Source: Phoronis australis (lineage: Eukaryota; Phoronida; Phoronidae). From it: a DNA stretch of 64,000 nucleotides. Positions within the stretch are counted from its first letter, which is position 1; every line of letters starts with the position of its first letter. The stretch lies in contig NMRA01000054.1 in the NCBI GenBank assembly GCA_002633005.1, forward strand, positions 85,006-149,005, in the 5' to 3' direction. Position numbers and translations under genes: made by a program. Below the pieces are notes generated by a model, which saw only the letters and a program-made list of their open reading frames with translations, was not told where the DNA came from and made no database searches. This document shows, piece by piece, positions 29,301 to 41,300 of the stretch.

Positions 29301-32300
29301 CAACAAAACAAAAAACAACATTGTTATCGAAATATGAAAACAAGTTTTGATCAATTTATCCCCTTCAGAGTCTTCAAATATACATTATGTGGTACAATTA
29401 TTGAACAAGAGCAAATACCCCCACGACTGCACCACAACCGGTGTGGTTCTAGAGGTGTTTATTTGCCTCATAAAAATGTTCATTAGGTGTCTCGGAATTC
29501 CAAAAATGGGAAGGTGCCGTCGTCTCTCAAAATTATTTGCCATTTTTTTGAAAATCTGTCAAAGAACTCCAAAGATACAAAGGCAAACGTAAAAACCAAT
29601 GTGCCATTAGGAACCACAGCGGTAATCGAATCCATGGATCCACCTACAGACAAATTAATAGGAAAACAATTGCAAAATTTCAAATACACCTATTTATTAA
29701 ATTTCGTAAAAATCTGCCAAGGAGTTTAAAAGATACAAAGGTCAACGAAAAACTGCCACAAGGGGAGCACAGAAGTAGTCGGATCCGTCCAAATGTCATC
29801 ATTGTCCGCTGTCCACTTCACATAAATGTTTTGCAGAGGTTTGAGAGATACGAACATAGACGCAAAATGCCACTAGGAGGCGCCACACTAGTCTGAGTCG
29901 TCCGAAAAACATCAGCCGTCCTCTCCACAGTAGAATCATAAAAGCCAATTTTCAAAATCATCACTGGAGTGGTTTGGTTGACAGAGCGGCGGACGCCAAA
30001 AACCGACTTGAAAACTGTAAAAATGGCCACCAGGTGGCGCAAATTAACTCAAACGTGAAGATAGCGTCACCTCACTAATAGATAACTATCTGCCAAATTT
30101 TATAAAATTCAACCGAGGACCTTTGAAGAAACAGAGGTAAATGTAAAAAGTAAAATTGCCACTGGGGGGCACACCGGTAGTCCGATCCGTCCGAAAGTCG
30201 CTGTCGTCCGTTGTCAATTTTACTTTAACACACCAGCAAAATTCAACAATGATCCTGTTTAGGAGATACAGCCATGGGAGCAAAAACAAACAAAACTGTC
30301 ACCAAGAGGCGTCACAGTAGTCGAAGTCGTCGGAAATTATAGTCACCCATCCTCTTCCACAGCAAGAAGATACATGCCAATTTCGATAATCATTTTTAAA
30401 GTGCTTTGGTTGATAGAGGGGCAGACAACAAAAACCAGACTCGAAAACAGTACAAATGGCTACTAGCTGTGGCGCAAAGTACCTCGAATCCATTCGAAAA
30501 CGAACGGACAGAGTCATATTACTACTAGATGCCTTATCTGCCAAATTTTAGGAAAATCCGTTGACATTCGAAGATACAGAGATCAACCTAAAAAACTAAA
30601 ATTGCCACTAGAGGGCACATCGGTAGTCGTATAGATCTAAAATTCGTCATCATCCGTCTTAAGCTTCATGGGAACACATCTGCCAAGATCTTGTGAGGGT
30701 TTAGGAGCTGCGAACGACGGACGCCGGACGCCCAGACAGAGATGACGGCAGTGATGCACCCACATATAAATGTGTGGGCGCATAACACAGCATCTACGAC
30801 TGAGCTGAATCTCCATGACATAAATTTGACATAGAATACTCGCTTGAATCGACTCAGTTTCTAGCGAGTCCAAGTAACTCATTTTCATACATATGTCTTT
30901 CGGTTTGTTATAGCCCAAATGTAATTGGGCGAAGATAAGTGAGCGCGGACTACTCTCTTTATCAGTAAATCTTATTAAAACAACTAAGTTTATTCTACCG
31001 TGAACCTTAATATGAGCAGTCCACGAATACAGTCTAGCATATCTTTAGAATGCCTAATATGTCTATTTTCTTGAAGTGTATCTGTAGCTCAAGTTGCGGC
31101 TTTTTAATCTATTAAACCTGCAGAGATACTATTTATTTGTAAAGGCCAAACAGTTTAGGTTCTGTAAGTGAAGTGTAGCTGGTGCAACATTTTTGTATTC
31201 AAGAAGCAATGTTTGAAATGATTAGGGATTTGCAGTTTCTACAAGACACTTTCAAGTTTCTTTAAAATTAAGGCTCATAAAATGAAATTGAATACAAACT
31301 AATTTAAACAAACGATGTTTCTACAGTATGATATCGATCGACTTAAACTCACCTTCATAGCGCGCAACAAAATAAATCATGTGGAACTGAACGGTAAAAA
31401 GTACTAAAATTTTTATAAAAATCAACTTTAATATTCAGAAAGAACTAAACCGTTTCTTGACAATGTCACTTACATGTAAAAAGTTCTACATATATCTGGA
31501 ATTTTTCAAATCAGTGACACAACAGCGTTACTTACATTCACGTTCTTTCATGCAAAACGTTTTGGACAAAACACCTCCAGTGAATTTGCTATCATCGGAG
31601 TAAAATAGTCCACTGTCAGACAGAACTGTAGCCCTGAAATGACATTTAATTTGCATATATTATATTTTTGTTCATTTATTATCGACATATTTGTTATAGT
31701 AACGCTAATGCAAGAAGGTGTGCGAGCGTTCATGTGTACGGCGGTACAAGTGTAAAAATCGTCAACTGCATACCCTTTTAAGACCGTTCGCACGTAGGTT
31801 TATTTTATTTTTCAACCCAATCATAACCAAATGACAACAGATTGATGTTATGATCCCACTAAACCAAAGTGACCTTCTACTCAAGGTAACGACGTTCTCC
31901 CTCACCATAGAGTAACACATCCACAATGAGGTGCTCGCCATTCGAACTTGACAATCCTCCTAGATTTGGCCGACACTTCTCTCAAAAACGTTGTGGAGCA
32001 CACATTCACCACAGTAAGACCGGACTTGGGATCCAGACTGCCGTTGCCACATCTACTACTCTGTTCGTTGAAGACGGAAACGTTCACCCTTTTCATTCCT
32101 GTTTCCCTAGCAACGACCTGCACTGTATTATAAATATAAAAAGACACTGTATTACAAAGGGTGCTCAAGTGGTCCCATGAAATTCTCGAGAGGAGACTGG
32201 TCATCTTACGTACTCAAATCTGCTTCTTCACACTGGCAGAAAAACGAGTTTTACGTTTATGTTTGGACTGTTAACTAGACGTTTGTCAGTCAATAACACG

Positions 32301-35300
32301 CAGATGACTTGATTGTTTGGAGCAACTTTGCAAGCAAAAGGTGTAGTTTTCATTTGAGACTGAAACTGAACTGCTATTATTAAAATCTCTTGGTCTATTT
32401 ACACCGACCTCTAGTCTATATACATTGTCACGACGTTTCGGTCGGTCTCTTCTCCGGCCATCGTCAGGTGTTTCCGCGTTCTTAGAAGAACGAGCACGGA
32501 TACGTTGTACACTCATGGTGTGAAAGGAGCGGTGATATGCCTTTTTGGCCTCTTTTAAACTCCTCATTTGGATACTAACAATGTCCTGCATAAAATTGAT
32601 TTTTGATTGCTTATAGCGACAATTGACCCCACATCCTTGAATTCCAAAATTTTCAGTTGTTAGCGTGGTTAGGGTATATCGACCAGGATCCCAAAGCTTT
32701 TTTGGGCATGAAAAGGTAACCAATTTTCTTTGGTGCCACAGGGCTCTGTGAGTGACCTAATGCTTGGAAATGGCCGTCTGACAGGTTCGCTCTGGTGGGT
32801 GTGGTCAGGGAAGCCAGACAATTTCAGTGGTGGGGAGTATCAGCCAGACGGTTATAAACAAGGTAAAAATTGAGCTAGATCAATCTAAGTGGTAACCGCA
32901 TGAAACCAGTTGCAAATTATTCACCGTGAGCCCAGGTATCACGAATGAACACTGCCAGACAAATCTAGTGGTGGGTTAGCCCCGCCAGACACGCCCAAAT
33001 ACCTGAGTTGAGCTACATGTAGATCAACCCACCAGGTAACCGTTTGTAACCAATTGCACGATGCATCACTGCACATTGCACAACAGTAAGATGCCAGACA
33101 ATTTCAGCGGTGGGGTATCTCTGTCAGACGACAGAAAAGGGCTAAAATTTGAGGCAAATCAAACCAAGGGGTAATCGCATGAAACCAGTTGCAAAATATT
33201 CACCGTGAGCCCATGTATTATGAATAAACACCGCGAGACAAGTCTGGGTGTGGATTAGCCCCGCCACACACGTTCAAATATATGAGTTCGACCAGATTTA
33301 CTCGCCAAGCGACCCTCTGAAACCATTTGCATAATGTCTAGCAACATTCTGCATGCACCAAAAGGTACTTTACAGACATTTTAGCGGTGGGGCAGTAGCA
33401 TGCAGGGGTTTAGTCGATGCAGGGCCGACTTTTTATTAGACGCCCCCATCATTGCGCGGAGGGTGGTTCGAATTTCAAGAACGGTGGACCATTGTTATTT
33501 TGCAAACGTCGACACTGTAGAAATTTCGGTAAGGCTCTTGACGCAGCTTAATTAGGATGGAAGGGAAATCTGTATACACCACGATGACTCTCAGCTCTAT
33601 GTTCATGAGATGAGACGGAATTTTTAATAGCAGAAACGAGCATGCTGTGACGGTTGCTCGCAAAGAACTGGATACACATTAGGATGTAATGTGGTCCAGA
33701 AAAAGAACGTTCTCGCATTATCTCCTGACAAAGTTTTAAATCAGCCATGTTTAAATGAGTGATTACACCCCATTGCATACTCAGACGGAAATATGAAGTT
33801 TAGTCGGTGAATGACTTGACAAAATTGTTTATCTGGTTGTATTTTAGCGTGTTACTTAAGTTGCTTACATGCAAAAAAAAATATATTTCGGTTATTAGAT
33901 AGACCTATACCGAAAACAACATCCGGGCACTAAAACATTTAGTTTGGATTCCATGTAGACAGTAACCACCGTCTCCAGCTGGCCAGCACAACTAGAAACG
34001 GCAGATTTCATGTGCATGCGAAATTGCCCGCAGGTCTTGAAATGAGTACACATTTGCATTTTAAAATGATATGAAGTAGGAATACTCATCATGACACAAT
34101 TCATCAAACCCATGTCAAGATCGAATCGCAGCGCAACGCGCACGACCGGGTCGAAACTAAATGAAGTTAGTAGGCCACCCTATCCGTGCCAGTTCTCACG
34201 AAATCAGTGAGTCTCATTTAGTCTTCTTAAATTTGAAGCCACCGTTGGTCGCCGCAGCCATGCCCTAGATGTTGTCTCTGCTTGAGAATTGGTGTGCCGA
34301 CCACACACCATCAGAAGGTGTGCCAACCACGAACATTGAAGCCACGAGTCTCAGAGATGACTCACTTAGATTCTACAGTCAGTGTGGCAAAGGACTCCGT
34401 AGTGTATAGACCTATTTACTAGTATTTCCATGTTATATGTAGTTATCATCTTCCAACAAGCAATATACGTGTTATACCAATGTACTGTGTTACTACCTAC
34501 ATAACAAGAATGAGTAGTGATCACACAATCAGAGTAGTGAACTGTCGGCGTTCTTTTTACTCGAAATGTAACTCGAAATAATGTTTGGCATTTTTTAATC
34601 TACTTTTGTGCGAACTCAAGATAAGGGTCTGTTACTCTATGCTCGAGAACATAATGACTTACCTGGATGATTTATTAGTCCTAGTTCGCAGTTCTAAAAT
34701 CTAACATTAAAGCTAAAAGTTCGAATTTGATTTCTAAATTTCGAGTTTTTGCTCAAGTTTGTAGCACGAATATAAGGGTTTTTTAGTTAACTTGGACTAG
34801 AAACTCATATGCATATACTATAATTATTCGAGCACAGTCTGATAACCACTTATCTTGAGTTCGCACAAAAGGAACAGAGAAATTGCCAAAAAATAATTTC
34901 GAAATTTCGAGTTCGTTTTCAGTACAAAGATTAGAGACCGGGCCCTGGTTTTGGAATAGTGGAAATTCAAAGTAGTGAATTTTAGAAGATAACGAACCTT
35001 CGGAGTAATGGGCATTCGGAGTACTGGACCTTCGGAGTATTGAACCTTCGTAATAGTTATATAGAACCTTGGAAATTTTTTCCATCAAGTTTGTAGCTCG
35101 TATAATGTCGGCAGGGTTGTGCACTATTGACATTGATTGACTAGAGAAGATTTTCATTGACCAAAGTTGAGGTCTACGCCTACTTTTCCATCATAACGTG
35201 AAATTGCTCAACGGTGTATTCCCAGTGCAAGAAATCATGGCAGTTGAATGTCTGGTTTCTTAGCACGACGGAGGACTGCCTATAGACTCTATTCACGCGG

Positions 35301-38300
35301 CGGACATTAAAATCCAAAGCGAGGCTTACTGCGATAAACAAAGCGGAAATTTACATTGCGTGAGTTAAATGGCCGGTCTTTGGAGTCCAACCTGAATATT
35401 AAATCTTAAAAAATGTGTCAATAATTAACCACAGAGACGTAGAAAAATACAGTTAAAGAACAAGTCAATGCACCAAAGAGATGTCTGACGAAAGGATATA
35501 GGTTTTTATCCGGAAAACTAGGTTCGAAACATGAAAAGTAAACATGACCAAATTGCGGCGATCGTAGTGTCACGAATTAGGTATCACGCTGAATGCAGGG
35601 TTACTTTTCTTCTAATAAATTCTTGATAAAAATGCTTTCTACACGAACCAGGTCATCTGGTGGTATCGTTGACGAGTTGAAGATATATTCGACAGTGGTG
35701 GCTCATAGCATTTTGCTGTCATGTGCAATTAGTCTCATCTGGTTTAATTTGTTGATCAAGAGTAGGCTTATTAGCTTCAAGCATAGCCTAGGTCCTGGTG
35801 AGGTAGGCACTACCGGGACTAACAGTTGATTTGTCATTGATCTGAAATAATACTTGATGTTATTAGATATATATTTTGATTACGATAAAAAACTAGGCTC
35901 GCAATTGAAAATAAAAATTATATGACCATCAATTCTGCTTTCTTGGTTTTAATAATTACGTCTATTTCATGTGTTATATTTTCAAATATCAATCTCGACC
36001 AAGTTGAATTTTAAAATTAAAACACCTAATTCTTTCGTCCAAAGCACAACCTCGTTTTAGAGCTCAATTTCAGTTAACTGGACAGAACACAGTGCCAGAT
36101 TTATAGGGAGCCAAAGGGCTATACCCCTGCCCCCCCTAAAATTCTCCCAGATTCCATTTGGCAGTTCAGGAGCGCGAATTTCTGACGGACCAAATCCTGG
36201 CTAATACTCTGCCGTGCCCCCCCCCAAACTCAAAGTCCTGAATCCCCCCTGGAACAAGCATAGTTATCATGTTTCTTCATAGGCCTCGTTCATATCCGAG
36301 GGGAAAGGTGCCTCATGTGTGTGCGGCCTTCTGAGAGGGGAACGTTTCGCCGAGTGACGGGTCAGTGAAAACTCTACTGACCTCCCGATCACCATCAATA
36401 GCACCCCGCCCTTTTGCAAGCTCTCATAGCTCTGTCTCAAGTAGCATTTTCAGTGGCTGATCTAGGATACCATATAGGCCTAGTGAGGGGGGGGGGTCGA
36501 CATCCACGCAGGCGGCCCGGAAGTTGCCGGCGCCCAGGATGTATACCTTCCGCTCAGGAAATCTGTCGTTGGACTAAGAAAAAACTAAAACGGAACGTGT
36601 TTTCCCCCTCGTCCGCTACCGGTTCTAGCTCGAACTCTTCACGCTTTGCTAGTTTATTTTGCTTGCGACAATCCGCCTATGATTTTGTACTTTTTCAAAT
36701 TGTCACCTCTGTAATCACAGGTGATTTGAACCGTTGGAGAGAAATTTTCAATCACAAAGGGATTTTTAGGCCTCGTGGCCGGGAATTTCGCGTGATTTTT
36801 CAATATTTTTGAGAGGGGAATAGGGCCGATATTTGGTCTCAAAATTGAGGGATTGAGGGCCTTGTCCTTTTTGTAAAGAAAAATGTATCGCGCTTCAACC
36901 CATAGTCATGAAAACACAGCCTGGCTGGCCGAAGATTCTCCGGTCCTCTTTGCTATGGCGGCATTCAGTCCGAGATGCGCCAAATTATGATTCGAAAACA
37001 GTTTTACAATTTTACACGGACATATTTTCCTTCGTCGCGGCGTATGGCAAGGACCCAATGCTTCCGAATCCCAACGTCCTTAGGGATTGTAAAACAGAGT
37101 GTCCGTATTTTTTCTAGCTGTTCGAGTAACGCGGAGTACAACTACGCGGATAAGCGACCAGAGCTATCGTAGCGAGCCTCGTTTTGGAACGCGCCTCCTG
37201 TCGGCGTGAATAGGGTCTATAGTGAATTTACCGTCATCGTGTACTGAATTTAAAAGAACAGAAACGTTCAAACGTGTACACGCATGCATGTCAATCTACC
37301 AATCCACAATCAAAGTTGAGACTGGATGAACAACATATTTGCATATTTGACGATCATTTTCAACTCAAAATTTGAAAATGTGTACATTTCTACCGTACTG
37401 TGCTTGCAATTAAACCAAAATAGCAGAATAACAAATCTCAATTTTCTGCTGTTTTGTTTCTTGGCCGAGTTTAAGGCATTCACACCGCACTACTTTTTGG
37501 GAGCTCTCCCGCTGCTATGTACAAAACATGTAGCTTACTTAGGTTGTAGGGCTAGACTTTTGATGCTTAGGAATAGACATTCACATGTGGACTCACTTGT
37601 TACCCTTTGGTGTAGCCACCACGTACGTGGTTTATGAATAACATAAAGTCTACTCTTATCGTATGCACGATCCTGTCATCTGCACAAACAGCAGCACTCC
37701 GACGAAGTTTGTCATGTACGGCCCGATGTCACGAGAAGCACAAGAATCAAATTATAACTAACTTAGTTATCATTGTAGTTAGAAGCACCAGTAGTTGCAA
37801 CAATTTTGGTGTTATTGTCCATTCATATCCTTTCTTTAACGAATAAGTTGGAGCTGGAACTTTTCAGCGGGGGAGGGGTTCGATGATCGAACTCCCGGAT
37901 CCCCCCCCCCCCCNCCCCCGGCTACAAAGGTGACCCATAAACTAGAATCTTTATTTAATTCAACTGCAATTCACTCACTATTTCCAAAACGATTATACAT
38001 AGTGGTTGGATACCCCTCCCCCAATGTGGCTGCCCGGGGCCGTCGCCACGGTGACTTAGCACCATATACAACATCTATGAATAATTAATTCGAACGTGTT
38101 TCATATTCACTATAAAGACAAAAAGCGAACAGTTCCATTGTCCGCATATCTGTGTCGTGCAAATGAAATGATTGTTAAACTGAACTGAAAATCTGTCAGG
38201 ACTCGTTATACCCACGAATTGTGAAAAACGTGTTCCCACAGCTTTGATAGTTTCCACGAAATCTAACACGACCATACGTAGCAAATACGAGGTGCCGCAG

Positions 38301-41300
38301 ACGTGTTTTCAGCATTTTTGGAGAACACCATACCAAACATATATGGACTGTTCCAAAGAGAGGTCAACAGCCGATCTACTCAAGTTCTTCCTCGTGGGTC
38401 GCACTGAGAATGCACCGTTTTCCAGCCCTTCATGTTATATTGGGTGTGCCAATTTCAACTTTTGGTAAACAATGTTCCCCATCTGGTGTAGTTCGGGCGG
38501 TACAGGGCAAAGAATACGTCCACCATAGTCGGGAAAATATTGATATAGCCACTGACGTCATTGTTCTTGACGCATCTCTGGAGTACTCTGTGGGCTCAGC
38601 TTATAATAAAGATGGAGATTGCCCAAAACTAATCAGTTTTGCAAAATTTGCCACTAATCACTGTGTGAAATGAAGGTAGTTGGCGCGCGTACATAACGCA
38701 TACGACAGCAAAAGACGGAATTTCGATTATTATTCGTTTTAGCAGTTGCATCAAATGACTCGTCCAAAAACAGAGGGACGCAGTTTAGACTGGTAAAATA
38801 GGACAACGAAAAATCGAAATTCGTGCACACGCAATGTGCTATCCGTCTCGGACGGGTTTTTAGGTTTTGTTTTTAATAGTGAATCATGCGGAGTATCCCG
38901 ATGCTTTCGCATGGACTTGTGAGGTCGCTGCAACATCAGGCGCGATATTTCTGGTTTTCGTGCCCTCACGTAAACTTCCGGACAAAAACCTTTCACCTTG
39001 TGTTGTGACCTTGTCGTAGGGACTCAGGGTCTTTATCAAAAATCGAAGTGCCTGGTTCCTCAATGTGATGCTTATTCATTGTGAATGAGCTTATAATCAA
39101 TTTTGTTTCGACTCTTTATTTGTCTGATTAGGGCATCTTACTGCTGTGCCACGTGATGCTGAACATCGGGCGATTGGTTTCAAACGGTTACCTGGTGGGT
39201 TTATCTAGCTCAACTCAGGTACTTGGGCGCGTCTGGCGGGGATAACCCACCACTAGATTTGTCTGGCAGTGTTTATTCGTGATACCTAGGCTTACAGTGA
39301 ATATTTTGGAACTGGTTTCATGCGGTTACCTCTTGGATTGATCTAGCTCAATTTTTTACCTTGTTTATAACTGTCTGGCTGATACTCCCCACCACTAAAA
39401 ATGTCTGGCAGTGACCAATTTTGATACAGTGATTTACGTAGTAGGTATCCAAGACAGTTTGAAGTGGTTAACAGAAAAGTTGATCTAGCTCAATTTTTGA
39501 GTGGCATTCTCTTGGCTCCCCTGGCCACACCCACCAGAGCGAACCTGCCAGACGCCATTTCCAAGCATTGAGATACCCTGAGAGCCCTGTGGCACCATAG
39601 AAGATTGGTTACCTTTTTATGCCCAAAAAAGCTCTGGGATCCCGGTCTATTACTCTTTAACGCGTTAGGCGAACGGATAAAGTGAGGCCCACTAAGGTGC
39701 TTGTTGCGGCGAGATTATATCGGCGGCTGAACAAGTGCAGTCGTCAGGGAGGGGGGTCCAGTCATTCTATGAATACCTTTTTCGATTCAAACCAAAGTTG
39801 AGAAGCCAATGGCGTTGCTTTCAAACAGTAAATTAGCCTTTGAAAAAAATAAGTGTTATAACATCAGGCCTGATTGTAGAAATTCTGTGATCCTGATAAA
39901 AAGTCGATTGATTAAGTTATATATTTTAGAAAATGCAATGACATTAAATGCCTTTACAGTCAAGTTTTTAATTAAGAATTATCTGTTGAGCACTACTAAG
40001 GTTTGGATTTTATATGATTTTATTTTATCGTTTCATTTTATTCATATTTAAACCTGGCTTGTGAGCCTCGTGTTACTCATTTTTATTTACTTCTTGTCAC
40101 TTTTGTACCCGTTTATTCTATTTTCTTACAATTCCTTCCAAAACGTATGTAAGTGAAATAAAGTGCTGAAACATTAAAAGCATAACCACTCAAAGACCAT
40201 CAGTTTCGAAGCAAACTCACTGTGATATCCTTCGCCAGGTTCATATCCCTCGTTGATTAGTCGTCGACTTTCTACAATCATCTCGAAAGCTGGCTTTCCG
40301 CCAGAGATCATGTTCTCTTCATGGTTCTGATAAGGGTGACGATCAGGGCAGTCGTCTACAACAAATGTGGTCATTAAAGTGAACGCTTCAGGGCTAAAAA
40401 GTAAGTCCCCAGATGTCAGTTTCATGAGAACATAAATATTTAGGGAATCAAGGCACGTCTGGATTTGGGTACAGGTTACGTAAAGAACGCGTTGTGCAAT
40501 ACATATATTGGGAGTCTTTTAAGTGATTTAAGCCGGTACTCGGCTCAATTTCAGACGGGAGGCATACGGACAAGACGCTCAAAATGGTGGCCTTTTCAAG
40601 ACCAATTTAATTCTCTACGAAAAGGGCCGTCTTCTGACATATTGCCTTCGAAATGGTGCGTTTTTTGTCACAATTCCGTACGGAAAAGTACTTTCTCCAA
40701 CACAATTCCCGTTAAAACACTGTGAAATTGGTCTCAAATTGTTCTTTAGTCAATTTTTAGGTGGTTTTAAAAGAGGAGTACATTCGTATCACATGAAATC
40801 ATGCTTTACAAGTAGGCTTTTTACAGCATTTCATTTTATGTGCCAAGCATAAACGTCACAACTTTCAGATCAGTAGCAAACTGATCTAACTAGACACCAA
40901 GTTTATATCGGTAAGTTGTCTACATCCAACGTTCGCTTCTCGGAGAGAACACACTCGGTTGCCTGAAGTGAATTTTTATCTTTACTTAAAGTAATACACA
41001 TGGTCCAACACAGACGATGAGCTACATGTATGTACATGGAATACAAATTTGCAAACATACCGGTAATACATGTAGCGGCTAACGTCTCCGCCTAGTAATG
41101 AGGCGCAGAGATTTTGCTTAGCAAGGGCATATGGCTCAGGATTCTTTCACCTCGCGAGCACAAGCCTTCCAAATATGTGGGTGCGGTGAACTAAATGCTA
41201 AGAGGATAAACAACCCCCTCGGCCTTCACGATCCATGACCCCCTCAATCCACGACCCCCTCGACCCAAAATCCCCACGAGCCACGACCGCCTCGACCCAT

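Larger units (their letters stand above)
35286..37216. mobile_element. 1.9-kb TIR DNA transposon, non-autonomous
   Basis: The ends ACTCTATTCACGC and GCGTGAATAGGGT are inverted. A looser match extends to about 55 bp (AAAGCGAGGCTTACTGCGAT against AAACGAGGCTCGCTACGAT). It is flanked by CTATAG on both sides. Since CTATAG is palindromic, the true duplication may be TA, TATA or CTATAG. The uninterrupted repeat copy has a single CTATAG at this place. No transposase was recognised; inside lies a hAT-like MITE (36090-36251). Confidence 0.65.
33778..37930 (+). repeat. Dispersed repeat, copy 2, split by two later insertions
   Basis: Same family and order as 3975-5660, in pieces 33778-34550, 34935-35285 and 37217-37930. 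The gaps are filled by a MITE (34555-34914) and a 1.9-kb TIR element (35286-37216). Shared text includes CAATCAGAGTA, CTTGGAAATTTTTTCCATCA, CTGGATGAACAACA, TTTTCTGCTGTTTTGTTTCTT, TTGTTACCCT and AACTTAGTTAT. It ends near a poly-C run with one ambiguous base (37914). Confidence 0.6.

Noticed and set aside
32286-32723. 145-codon minus frame with a basic RRRDRPKRR run as a host exon
   Set aside because: The sequence matches a Penelope terminal repeat with a hammerhead-like core, and the upstream part is the 32640 repeat.
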